From: Candidatus Cloacimonadota bacterium
GTDB lineage: Bacteria; Cloacimonadota; Cloacimonadia; JGIOTU-2
DNA: 21,107 nt
Reading direction: 5' to 3'
Assembly (NCBI GenBank): GCA_030628975.1
Contig: DAOVPZ010000004.1
Coordinates: 1-21,107 of the forward strand
Position numbers and translations under genes: made by a program. Under the pieces are notes generated by a model. The model saw only the letters and a list, made by a program, of their open reading frames with translations, made no database searches and was not told where the DNA came from. Within the stretch, counting starts at the first letter, position 1, and every line of letters begins with the position of its first letter. Below are positions 1 through 6,959 of this stretch, piece by piece.

Positions 1-1
1 A

Positions 2-622
2 GATTTTTTTGATATATTAGAAAAAATTGGTAAAGTGCCACTTCCACCTTATATTAAGAGAGATGATACAAGATTAGATAAAACTCGCTATCAGACTGTT
101 TTTGCAAAAGAAGATGGTTCTGTAGCAGCCCCAACAGCTGGTTTGCATTTTAATAATAATCTGCTAAAAAATATCAAAAAAAAAGGCACAAAAATTGTAA
201 CCGTAAATCTAAAGATCGGTTTAGACACATTTCGTCCTGTTTCTACACCAAGAATAGAAGACCATAAAATGCATAAGGAGTATTGTGAAATATCACCTTA
301 TACTGCTGATAAAATAAATTCAGCAAGAAAAGGAAATAAGAAAATTGTGGCAGTTGGAACAACTACAGTGCGAACTGTAGAAAGCTTTTTCCAAAATGGA
401 AAATTAAATTCAGGTAAGAAATGTACTGATATTTTTATTTATCCTGATTACAAATTCAAAATTGTAGATAAATTGATCACTAATTTCCATTTGCCAAGAT
501 CCACTCTGCTTATGCTTGTGTCTGCATTTGCTGGTTATGACTTTATCATGACTGCTTATCAAAAGGCAATTAAAGAAAACTTCAGATTTTATAGTTATGG
601 TGATGCAATGCTGATTTTATAA
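2..622 (+). CDS. queA: QueA, S-adenosylmethionine:tRNA ribosyltransferase-isomerase (5' truncated by window edge)
   Basis: QueA transfers and isomerises the ribosyl moiety of SAM onto 7-aminomethyl-7-deazaguanine in tRNA, giving epoxyqueuosine in the cytosolic queuosine pathway. The reading frame is open from base 2, so the gene starts upstream of the window. The 206 visible residues are the C-terminal part of a protein that is usually about 340 residues long. Family signatures seen are LPPYIKR, RYQTVFAK, the strongly conserved VAAPTAGLHF near the window start, VGTTTVRTVES, the TNFHLPRSTLLMLVSAFAG block and the C-terminal FYSYGDAMLI. A GTG at base 35 is inside the conserved domain and is not the start. 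birA follows 59 bp downstream on the same strand. Identification is firm; only the N-terminus is missing. Confidence 0.96.
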   Translation, partial: DFFDILEKIGKVPLPPYIKRDDTRLDKTRYQTVFAKEDGSVAAPTAGLHFNNNLLKNIKKKGTKIVTVNLKIGLDTFRPVSTPRIEDHKMHKEYCEISPYTADKINSARKGNKKIVAVGTTTVRTVESFFQNGKLNSGKKCTDIFIYPDYKFKIVDKLITNFHLPRSTLLMLVSAFAGYDFIMTAYQKAIKENFRFYSYGDAMLIL

Positions 623-681
623 AGTGGCATAACAGGAATACCAGCAGTTGCAGTGGCAGTTTATTTAAAAAGTGTAAATAA

Positions 682-1389
682 ATGAAGATAAAATTTTATA
701 ATAAAATAGACTCTACTAATTTGGAAGCCAAAAGGCTTATCATAAGCGGAAAGATTTCAAAAAATATTGCATTAGTTGCAAAAGTTCAAACTTCAGGAAT
801 CGGTCGCTTAAATAGAGAATGGATTTCCGAAAAAGGTGGATTATGGTTCACACAGATATTTCCAAACCAAAATTTCAATTCATCAGTAACAATTTTCACC
901 AGCATTATTCTACATAAAATTCTCTTACACTTTTTCCCTGATGCTCCATTAATGATAAAATGGCCAAATGATATATTCTGGAAAGACAAAAAATTAGCTG
1001 GAATTCTCTGTTCTAATCTTGGAAATACATCGATTATTGGAATTGGGGTAAATCTAAACCAAAAAAGTATGTCAAAAGAAATTACTAAATTAGCAACATC
1101 GGTATATATTGAATCAAATACGAAACTTAAACTAAAAATTTTTCTACATAAATATTTACAACAATTTGAAAAAGAACTTCCGATATATTTAAAAGAAAAT
1201 TTACATCCTTTTAAACCATATTACCAAAAATATGATTATCTATACGGAAAAGTTGTTTCAATTAGTATTCATAAAAACAAATATAAAGGTAAAGCATTTA
1301 GCATTTCTGAAAAAGGTGAGCTGATATTGAAAATCGATAACAAAGAAATAAAATTCTTATCAGCAGATAAAATTGACATAATTGATTGA
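682..1389 (+). CDS. birA: Biotin--[acetyl-CoA-carboxylase] ligase, monofunctional
   Basis: This cytosolic enzyme activates biotin to biotinyl-5'-AMP and attaches it to the biotin carboxyl carrier lysine. The 235-residue length and absence of an N-terminal winged helix point to a ligase-only protein, not the BirA repressor type. Motifs are DSTN (about residues 10-13), the biotinyl-AMP loop as SGIGRLNREW (about 38-47; the canonical form is GRGRRGRxW, so this version is degenerate), KWPND (93-97) followed by KKLAGIL, and GIGVNLN (120-126). The tail from about residue 185 resembles the small SH3-like C-terminal domain. The ATG has no convincing Shine-Dalgarno. The stop codon lies inside the first unit of the 9-bp repeat that follows. 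Confidence 0.93.
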   Translation: MKIKFYNKIDSTNLEAKRLIISGKISKNIALVAKVQTSGIGRLNREWISEKGGLWFTQIFPNQNFNSSVTIFTSIILHKILLHFFPDAPLMIKWPNDIFWKDKKLAGILCSNLGNTSIIGIGVNLNQKSMSKEITKLATSVYIESNTKLKLKIFLHKYLQQFEKELPIYLKENLHPFKPYYQKYDYLYGKVVSISIHKNKYKGKAFSISEKGELILKIDNKEIKFLSADKIDIID

Positions 1390-1488
1390 AGTGGTTTAAT
1401 TTGTTTAATTGGTTGAACTGGTTGTCCCCAATTTAATCGGGGATTGAAGTGGTTGAACTGATTTAACCGATTTAACTGATTCAACCAA
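1386..1488. repeat. 9-bp minisatellite (consensus TTgAActGg), interrupted by a 19-nt palindrome
   Basis: Nine 9-bp units can be read: TTGAAGTGG, TTTAATTTG, TTTAATTGG and TTGAACTGG (1386-1421), then TTG and an interruption at 1425-1443, then TTGAAGTGG, TTGAACTGA, TTTAACCGA, TTTAACTGA and TTCAACCAA (1444-1488). The interruption is TCCCC, a 9-nt loop, GGGGA. Deleting it plus one of the flanking TTG trinucleotides restores a perfect 9-bp phase. The outermost units also form an 11-bp inverted repeat (1407-1417 with 1480-1490). The array begins within the birA stop region and ends 4 bp before the tRNA. Its period of three codons creates a shadow ORF on the minus strand that I do not regard as a gene. 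Confidence 0.8.
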
Positions 1489-1492
1489 TTCT

Positions 1493-1566
1493 GCCCCAGT
1501 AGCTCAGAAGGATAGAGCAGCGGTTTCCTAAACCGTTGGTCGGAGGTTCGAATCCTCTCTGGGGTA
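1493..1566 (+). tRNA. tRNA-Arg, anticodon CCU
   Basis: A complete 74-nt cloverleaf folds by eye. The acceptor stem is 1493-1499 with 1559-1565 (G1-U72 wobble, other six pairs Watson-Crick). The D stem is GCTC/GAGC (1502-1505 with 1515-1518). The anticodon stem is 1520-1524 with 1532-1536, and its loop TTCCTAA places CCT at 1527-1529. The T arm is GGAGG-TTCGAAT-CCTCT (1542-1558), and A1566 is the discriminator. CCA is not encoded. It reads AGG (and by wobble AGA is unlikely), a minor arginine codon in the surrounding genes. Confidence 0.97.
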
Positions 1567-1714
1567 TCACTATTTTACAACTGATAATAAGATATATTCA
1601 TTGTATAAAATCGATTTATAACAATTAATATATACAATCAAATGATATATTGGAAAGAAAATTACAATCAAAAAAATATTGACATTGAAAAACATAAAAA
1701 ATTTATTAAAAAAT

Positions 1715-3406
1715 ATGAGAAAAGGAAAAATTGATATCAAAGATATTTCACCTCAGATAGATAAAGGCAAATATCCTGTAAAATGGGAGATTGACATTCC
1801 TTTTTGTGTTACCGCTTCAATAGATTCTGATGAAAAACCTTGTAAGCTCTATTTACAATATAGTAAAAAAAGTGATAATCATTGGCAATCTGTTGAAATG
1901 CATCCGATTGAGAAAGATAAATTCAAGGGAGAATTTATTGCTGAACAGGTTGGTACATATTTTTATACGATTGAAGCTACTTTAGATATAAATAAAATCA
2001 AGTTTGATAAATTTTCCACAGTATATTTTCAGCGTCCCCAAGCACGCTTTGCTACCTGGTATGAAATGTGGCCCAGGTCTCAAGGAAAAATTGAAGGTAA
2101 AAGTGCGACATTTAAAGATATGGGAGCAAGACTACCTGAAATTAAAAAAATGGGATTTGATACCCTTTATCTTGCTCCGATTTATCCAATAGGACACACG
2201 AATAAGAAAGGACCAAATAATTCTCTTATAGCCGGACCAAATGACCCTGGCAGTCCATTTTCAATAGGTAATGAATTTGGTGGGCATAAAGCAGTGAATC
2301 CAGAACTTGGCACATTGAGTGATTTCAATAAATTTGTTAAAAAAGCAAATCAAATAGAAATTGAAGTGGTGCTGGATATTGCCTTGACCTGTTCCCCAGA
2401 CCATCCTTATGTGAAAGACCATCCTGAATGGTTTTTCTATAATGATGATGGTTCAATTAAATATGCTGAAAATCCCCCGAAAAAATATCAAGATATATAT
2501 CCTTTTAATTTCTATCCGGAAAATAAGGAAGAAATGTGGAATGAGATGAAATCAATTTTTCTCTTCTGGATAGAACAAGGTGTGAAAACCTTTCGCGTAG
2601 ATAATCCACACACAAAACCGGTCGAATTTTGGGAATGGCTGATAAAAGAAATTCAAGCTGAATATCCTGAAACTATTTTTTTAGCTGAGGCATTCACTGA
2701 ACCCACGATGATGAAGTTTTTAGCAAAAATTGGATTTACGCAGTCATACACATATTTTACATGGCGAAATACCAAAGAGGAGTTAACTGAATATTTAACA
2801 GAACTTACTCAATCTGAGATGAAATATTATTTTCGAGGAAATCTGTTTACCAACACCCCTGATATATTAATGCTGATTTTACAAAAGGGTGGCAAGCCAG
2901 CATTTAAATTGAGAATTGTTCTTGCTTCTACATTATCATCTATTTATGGAATCTACAATGGTTTTGAACTTTGCGAAAATAAGGTAATTCCAGGCACAGA
3001 AGAATATATGAATTCTGAAAAATATCAATATAAGGTCTGGGATTGGGATCGTCCGGGAAATATAAAAGATTACATCACAAAACTTAATAGAATAAGACGA
3101 GAAAATTCAGCACTTCATTATTACAGAAATCTAAAATTTTATGATTCTTCTGATGAAAATGTGATTTTTTATGGAAAGACTTCCTATGATAAGAAAAATT
3201 CAGTTTTTGTTGCAGTGAATTTAGACCCATTTAATACTCATAAAAGTATCCTGAGATTGCCGATTAATCAATTCAGGATTTCTGAGAATGAAGAGTATGA
3301 TATTGAAGAACTTTTAACAGGAAAGGGTTTCAAATGGAAAGGTAGTGAGAATGAAGTTGAACTGAATCCAAATGATGAGCCTGCAATGATTTTTAAAATT
3401 GTATAA
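1715..3406 (+). CDS. glgE: GlgE, alpha-1,4-glucan:maltose-1-phosphate maltosyltransferase (GH13_3), compact form
   Basis: GlgE extends alpha-1,4-glucans by transferring maltosyl units from alpha-maltose-1-phosphate. Counting from the upstream TTG at 1679, an N-terminal beta domain opens with DISPQIDKGKYPVKWE. Next come ARFATWYEMWPRS, the GH13 barrel with LAPIYPIGHTNKKG, AGPNDPGSPF and SPDHPYVKDHPEW, and KYAENPPKKYQDIYP. The predicted nucleophile Asp308 is in FRVDNPHTKP, acid/base Glu337 in FLAEAF and Asp395 in NTPD, followed by a C-terminal beta domain. ATG 1715 is preferred because family members begin just before the ISPQID segment; the TTG at 1679 would add 12 residues and neither start has a clear ribosome site. 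At about 563 residues it is shorter than the roughly 660-700 of actinobacterial GlgE, mainly because the helical insert before ARFATWYE is missing. Confidence 0.93.
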   Translation: MRKGKIDIKDISPQIDKGKYPVKWEIDIPFCVTASIDSDEKPCKLYLQYSKKSDNHWQSVEMHPIEKDKFKGEFIAEQVGTYFYTIEATLDINKIKFDKFSTVYFQRPQARFATWYEMWPRSQGKIEGKSATFKDMGARLPEIKKMGFDTLYLAPIYPIGHTNKKGPNNSLIAGPNDPGSPFSIGNEFGGHKAVNPELGTLSDFNKFVKKANQIEIEVVLDIALTCSPDHPYVKDHPEWFFYNDDGSIKYAENPPKKYQDIYPFNFYPENKEEMWNEMKSIFLFWIEQGVKTFRVDNPHTKPVEFWEWLIKEIQAEYPETIFLAEAFTEPTMMKFLAKIGFTQSYTYFTWRNTKEELTEYLTELTQSEMKYYFRGNLFTNTPDILMLILQKGGKPAFKLRIVLASTLSSIYGIYNGFELCENKVIPGTEEYMNSEKYQYKVWDWDRPGNIKDYITKLNRIRRENSALHYYRNLKFYDSSDENVIFYGKTSYDKKNSVFVAVNLDPFNTHKSILRLPINQFRISENEEYDIEELLTGKGFKWKGSENEVELNPNDEPAMIFKIV

Positions 3407-3411
3407 TTTTA

Positions 3412-3462
3412 ACCTCATCCCTATCCCCGTGTACACGGGGACTCTCCTATCCAGGAGAAGGG
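3412..3462 (-). repeat. Palindromic repeat copy 1 (left boundary of the DUF559 cassette), carrying a nested palindrome
   Basis: In minus orientation this is a CTCCT...AGGAG palindrome followed by ATAGGGATGAGGT, matching copies 2 and 3 downstream but inverted relative to them. Between the two halves sits CCCCGTGTACACGGGG (3425-3440), a perfect 16-nt palindrome absent from the other copies. Removing 3425-3441 restores CCCTAT-CTCTCC, as in copy 2. There is no U-run after either hairpin, so a simple intrinsic terminator for glgE is not supported. Confidence 0.75.
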
Positions 3463-3532
3463 AAAGAAAGAAGCTTTTCTTCCATTGATAGAAATGTAGA
3501 GTTAATTAAGCGACATACGAACAAAATTAGTT

Positions 3533-3567
3533 CTCTCTCCTATTTAGGAAAGAGATAGGGTGAAGTA
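3533..3567 (+). repeat. Palindromic repeat copy 2, directly upstream of the DUF559 start
   Basis: The sequence reads CTCTCTCCTATTTAGGAAAGAG followed by ATAGGGTGAAGT, ending three bases before ATG 3570. It is the diverged version of the repeat seen at 3992-4025 in the same orientation. Its GGGTGAAG tail lies at a suitable distance to act as the ribosome-binding site of the DUF559 gene. Confidence 0.72.
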
Positions 3568-3569
3568 AA

Positions 3570-3923
3570 ATGCACAGAAAATATTCTGAAGAACTTTTGC
3601 AAGTAGCCAGAGATTTAAGGAAGATAGAAACAGAGGCAGAAAAGTTATTATGGCAGGTTTTGCGGAACAGAAAGTTTTTCGGGTTAAAATTTCGTCTTCA
3701 GGTTCCATTTGATAAAAAGATACTAGACTTTTACTATGCTTCTAAGAAGATTATAATAGAGGTAGACGGAGAGTATCACGACTTTCATCAACAAGAAGAT
3801 AGAATGAGGGATGAATATTTTGCTAATAAGGGTTATCGGACTTTACGAATTAGAAATAAAGAAATATTTGAAGATATTGAGAAGGTTAAGGATAAGATAA
3901 GGGAGTTTATTTTTAAGTTTTGA
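3570..3923 (+). CDS. DUF559 family protein, PD-(D/E)XK endonuclease-like fold
   Basis: The 117-residue protein matches the DUF559 (Vsr/YcjD-like) pattern: TEAEKLLWQVLRNRKFFGLKFRLQ (about 21-44), then ILDFYY with candidate catalytic Asp53, then IIIEVDGEYHD with Glu64, Asp66 and His70, and a C-terminal YRTLRIRNKEI segment. The family is structurally related to very-short-patch-repair endonucleases, but its biochemical role is not established; nuclease activity here is inference. It has no membrane segment or signal peptide. It sits between glgE and glgM inside a roughly 0.6-kb unit whose ends (3412-3428 and 4010-4026) are near-perfect inverted repeats, suggesting a transferable cassette. Its arginine codons include CGG and AGG, which are scarce in the neighbouring genes. 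Confidence 0.88.
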   Translation: MHRKYSEELLQVARDLRKIETEAEKLLWQVLRNRKFFGLKFRLQVPFDKKILDFYYASKKIIIEVDGEYHDFHQQEDRMRDEYFANKGYRTLRIRNKEIFEDIEKVKDKIREFIFKF

Positions 3924-3991
3924 TTTTTAATTTAACACCAAAGGTTGAAAAGAAAAGCAGTTTTTCTCAACTCAAAAGAAACACAGTAGTT

Positions 3992-4025
3992 CCCTCTCCT
4001 AATTAGGAGAGGGACAGGGTGAGGT
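3992..4025 (+). repeat. Palindromic repeat copy 3, directly upstream of glgM
   Basis: A perfect 22-nt palindrome with half-site CCCTCTCCTAA occupies 3992-4013 and is followed by ACAGGGTGAGGT. The final GGTGAGGT is 4 bases before ATG 4030, so the repeat end doubles as the Shine-Dalgarno of glgM. Its last 15-16 bases are the inverted match of the left cassette end at 3412-3428. Confidence 0.78.
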
Positions 4026-4029
4026 ATTT

Positions 4030-5166
4030 ATGAAAGTTACAATGATTGCAAGAGAATTTCCACCAAATGTCTATGGAGGAGCAGGAGTTCATCTTCGTTA
4101 TCTGGTGCAAGAACTAAGAAAAATGATTTCAGTTGAAGTTAGATGCATTGGTGAACAAAATGTTAATGAAAAAAATTTTAGTGTAAAAGGTTATCAGACT
4201 TGGAAATCACTTACAGGTGATCCACAAATTAGCAAAGCTCTGCAGACAATTGCTACAGATCTGTCTATCGTAAATGATTTCTTAGATTCAGATATTGTGC
4301 ATACTCATACCTGGTATGCATCTTTTGCAGGTTATTTAGCAAAGATGCTTTATAGCAAACCTCTTGTTGTAACCTGTCATAGTTTAGAACCTCTTCGTCC
4401 ATGGAAGGAAGAACAACTTGGTTCAGGATATAAGCTAAGCAGTTGGGTTGAAAAATTAGCCATTGAATCTGCTGATAGGATTATTGCTGTCTCTAATATG
4501 ATGAAAGATGATATTCTGAAATATTTTGATATTCCTTATGAAAAAGTAAAAGTTATTTATAATGGCATCGACCTAAATAAATGGAAAGAGACAAAAACAG
4601 ATTATACACTTAATGAATATGGAATAAAAGGTGAATATGCTCTTTTTGTAGGTAGAACAACAAAACAGAAAGGGATGATTTATCTTATTGAAGCAGCCAA
4701 AGATATAGATTCAAATATCGTCTTCTGTACCAGTGCACCTGATACAAAAGAAATTGAGGATGAAATCCGACAAAAATTAAAATGGACAAAAAACACTTTC
4801 TGGATAAATAAACTTCTCAAAGAGGAGCAATATATTGAACTTTATAGTAATGCATCCGTGTTTGCATGTCCTTCAATTTACGAACCATTTGGTATAATAA
4901 ATTTAGAAGCAATGGCTTGCAAAACACCAGTCGTAGCAAGTGCTGTTGGTGGAATTAAAGAGGTCATTATTGATGGTGAGACTGGATTTTTCGTTGAACC
5001 AGCTAATCCAAAACAGCTTGCAGAGAAGATAAATCTTCTTTTGAAAGATAAAAAATTGGCAAAGAAGTTTGGAGAAAAAGGAAGAAAAAGAGTTGAAAAA
5101 TATTTTGACTGGAAAATAATAGCCAAACAAACAAAGAAATTATATGAAGAGATTATTAATTGTTGA
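4030..5166 (+). CDS. glgM: GT4 glycosyltransferase of the actinobacterial GlgA/GlgM type (maltose-1-phosphate/glycogen synthase)
   Basis: The 378-residue GT-B enzyme begins with MKVTMIAREFPPNVYGGAGVH, the signature of the Corynebacterium-type glycogen synthase family now known to include GlgM. GlgM condenses ADP-glucose with glucose-1-phosphate to form alpha-maltose-1-phosphate, the GlgE substrate. Other marks are the DIVHTHTWYA segment, CHSLEPLRPWK, ADRIIAVSNMMKDDI, VIYNGIDLNKW, the nucleotide-sugar site FVGRTTKQKG, and the E-x7-E retaining GT4 motif in EPFGIINLEAMACKTPVVASAVGGIKEVI. ATG 4030 follows a GAGGT ribosome site supplied by the upstream repeat. Proximity to glgE favours a GlgM role over classical glycogen synthase, but sequence alone cannot separate acceptor preference. 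It converges with malQ. Confidence 0.88.
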   Translation: MKVTMIAREFPPNVYGGAGVHLRYLVQELRKMISVEVRCIGEQNVNEKNFSVKGYQTWKSLTGDPQISKALQTIATDLSIVNDFLDSDIVHTHTWYASFAGYLAKMLYSKPLVVTCHSLEPLRPWKEEQLGSGYKLSSWVEKLAIESADRIIAVSNMMKDDILKYFDIPYEKVKVIYNGIDLNKWKETKTDYTLNEYGIKGEYALFVGRTTKQKGMIYLIEAAKDIDSNIVFCTSAPDTKEIEDEIRQKLKWTKNTFWINKLLKEEQYIELYSNASVFACPSIYEPFGIINLEAMACKTPVVASAVGGIKEVIIDGETGFFVEPANPKQLAEKINLLLKDKKLAKKFGEKGRKRVEKYFDWKIIAKQTKKLYEEIINC

Positions 5167-5291
5167 ATTATTAATTTGAACAATATTCCAGAAAATTTTT
5201 TAAGGATAATTAAAACTTGAACTATACTGAAATCATTCGGGGTAAATAAAGTATTTAAGTTTTTTGAAAGACTCTATTTAATGAATTAATT

Positions 5292-6779
5292 TTACCTATT
5301 GAAACGGGCTGTAATTTCTGCTAATTTCCCCGCTATTTCACTGGTAAGCATCTCTTTTTTATATCTCCACCCCCAGTTGCCTTCTGCAGTTCCAGGGGTA
5401 TTCATCCTTGCATCAGAGTCAACGCAAAGAAGGTCTTGCAGTGGAATGATTGCCCATTTTGAAGGAGTGGAATAAGCCAGTTTTATCATTTCCCAACAGA
5501 TATTTCTTCCGTCATAGTTTAAATAATCAATCACATTTTTATATATTTTTTTCTCATATTTTTTAATATGCTTAAACCATCCGAGAATTGTATCTTGATC
5601 GTGAATTCCTGTATAGGCTACACAGTTTTCTTCAAATTTATGAGGTGGTGTATCATTCTCTCTAAATGAAAACTGAAGGAGTCTCAAGCCTGGAAATCCA
5701 AATTTATTTTTCAATTCAATTACATCAGGTGTAACAACACCCAGATCTTCTACAATTATAGGTAACTCACCAATCTTCTTTTTCATAATTGAAAAAAACT
5801 CTTCTCCGGGTCCTTTTCTCCATTTGCCATTAATAGCAGTTTTTTCTCCATAAGGTACTGCCCAGTATCTGACAAATCCGATAAAATGGTCAATTCGTGC
5901 ATAATCAACCATTGTGAAAAGATGCTTTATTCTTTTCTGCCACCAATCATAGTCATTTTCCTCCATTTTTTCCCAATTGTAGGTTGGATTTCCCCATAAC
6001 TGCCCTGTTTCAGTAAAGTAATCTGGTGGAGCACCAGCAACCACAGTGGGATTTCCAACTTCATCTAAAAAGAATAAATCTCTATGTATCCATACATCAG
6101 CACTATCAAATGAAACATAAATCGGGATATCCCCAATAATTTTTATCTCTTTGCTTTCTGCATAATATTTCAATTCTGACCACTGTTGATAAAATTTATA
6201 TTGAACGAATTTATGAAAAGATATTTCTTCAGCAAGTCTATTTCTCCATCTATCAATTGCATCTCTCTTTCTTAAGATAATTCCTTTATCCCATCTGTTC
6301 CATGAGACTTTGTTGTAATAATCCCTTAATGCAGTAAACAAAGCAAGGTCGTCCAACCAATAGCTATTTTCTGAACAGAATTCTTCAAACTTGATTGTAT
6401 GCTTTTGAGATTTTGAAGTTTTAAAATTTGCAAAAGCTTTTTTTAAGAGGTTACTTTTGAATTCAATTACTTTTTCAAATTCAACTTTTTGATCATTGAA
6501 TTGTGGAAAATTTGATAAATCCTTAGCAGAAAGATAATGCTCAGAAATTAATTTTTCCAAATTTATAAGAAGTGGATTTCCAGCAAAAGCAGAAATAGGG
6601 TTATATGGAGAGTTTCCATAACCTGGATAATTAAGAGGTAAAATCTGCCAAAGTTTTTGTTTAGATTTTGAAAGGAAGTCTACAAAATTATATGCTTCCT
6701 CACCCAATTCACCTATACCATACTTCCCGGGTAACGAAGTTGGATGTAGCAAAACCCCGCTTGCTCTTTGGATTTTCAT
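5292..6779 (-). CDS. malQ: 4-alpha-glucanotransferase (amylomaltase, GH77)
   Basis: MalQ cleaves and re-ligates alpha-1,4-glucan chains, disproportionating maltodextrins in the cytosol. The 495-residue length is normal. Motifs seen are RASGVLLHPTSLPGKYGIG at the N-terminus, LPLNYPGYGNSPYNPISAFAGNP (about 47-69), GDIPIYVSFDSADVW, GAPPDYFTETGQLWGNPTY, ARIDHFIGF with predicted nucleophile Asp297, IIVEDLG with acid/base Glu344, and YTGIHDQD with Asp394 (usually THDND, so Ile and Gln are small departures). GAGAGG lies upstream of the ATG at a good distance. It is the only minus-strand gene in the window, convergent to glgM with a 125-bp gap in which I see no clear terminator hairpin. Confidence 0.96.
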   Translation of the reverse strand: MKIQRASGVLLHPTSLPGKYGIGELGEEAYNFVDFLSKSKQKLWQILPLNYPGYGNSPYNPISAFAGNPLLINLEKLISEHYLSAKDLSNFPQFNDQKVEFEKVIEFKSNLLKKAFANFKTSKSQKHTIKFEEFCSENSYWLDDLALFTALRDYYNKVSWNRWDKGIILRKRDAIDRWRNRLAEEISFHKFVQYKFYQQWSELKYYAESKEIKIIGDIPIYVSFDSADVWIHRDLFFLDEVGNPTVVAGAPPDYFTETGQLWGNPTYNWEKMEENDYDWWQKRIKHLFTMVDYARIDHFIGFVRYWAVPYGEKTAINGKWRKGPGEEFFSIMKKKIGELPIIVEDLGVVTPDVIELKNKFGFPGLRLLQFSFRENDTPPHKFEENCVAYTGIHDQDTILGWFKHIKKYEKKIYKNVIDYLNYDGRNICWEMIKLAYSTPSKWAIIPLQDLLCVDSDARMNTPGTAEGNWGWRYKKEMLTSEIAGKLAEITARFNR

Positions 6780-6845
6780 TGATAATACCTCTCTTTCTTC
6801 TGCCAGTCAGAAAAAATATCAGTTTCCTGATTTTGATTTGGGTTT

Positions 6846-6869
6846 TCGTCACGGAATGGTCCGTGACGA
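6846..6869. repeat. 10-bp perfect stem-loop
   Basis: TCGTCACGGA and TCCGTGACGA flank an ATGG tetraloop, giving a perfect 10-bp stem with far more G+C than its surroundings. It lies about 70 bp upstream of the malQ start. No U-run follows on either strand, so a terminator is unlikely. It could be a repeat element or an operator; nothing in the sequence decides between these. Confidence 0.7.
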
Positions 6870-6890
6870 CTCTATGTACAGCAAAAGGAG

Positions 6891-6959
6891 CCATCAGGGA
6901 TTCATCCTTCGTCCCGATTTCATCGGGACTACGAAGAATGGACAACTCCCTGACGATGG
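6891..6959. repeat. 69-nt imperfect palindrome with GTCCCGAT/ATCGGGAC core
   Basis: The core GTCCCGAT-TTC-ATCGGGAC (6911-6929) is a perfect 8-bp stem. Outside it CTTC pairs with GAAG after a small bulge, then ATCC with GGA(C), AGGGA with TCCCT, and CCATC with GATGG, so the whole segment can fold into one long hairpin. The size and structure resemble a small non-autonomous palindromic repeat element, but no second copy is visible in this window. Confidence 0.65.

Noticed and set aside
1269..1484. Minus-strand ORF rich in Asn-Gln-Leu-Phe repeats
   Set aside because: It is a reading of the 9-bp minisatellite and the antisense of birA; period-9 DNA stays open in three codons by construction.
1386..1488. 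CRISPR array
   Set aside because: Units are 9 bp, contiguous and without spacers; no cas genes are present.
1642..1734. Short ORF of 30 residues beginning at ATG 1642, overlapping the glgE start region in another frame
   Set aside because: Lysine-rich, no family resemblance and no good ribosome site; glgE alignment shows its real N-terminus begins just downstream, so a frameshifted start is not needed.
3425..3440. CCCCGTGTACACGGGG as an intrinsic terminator of glgE
   Set aside because: No U-run follows and it lies inside a repeat copy; a nested insertion explains it better.
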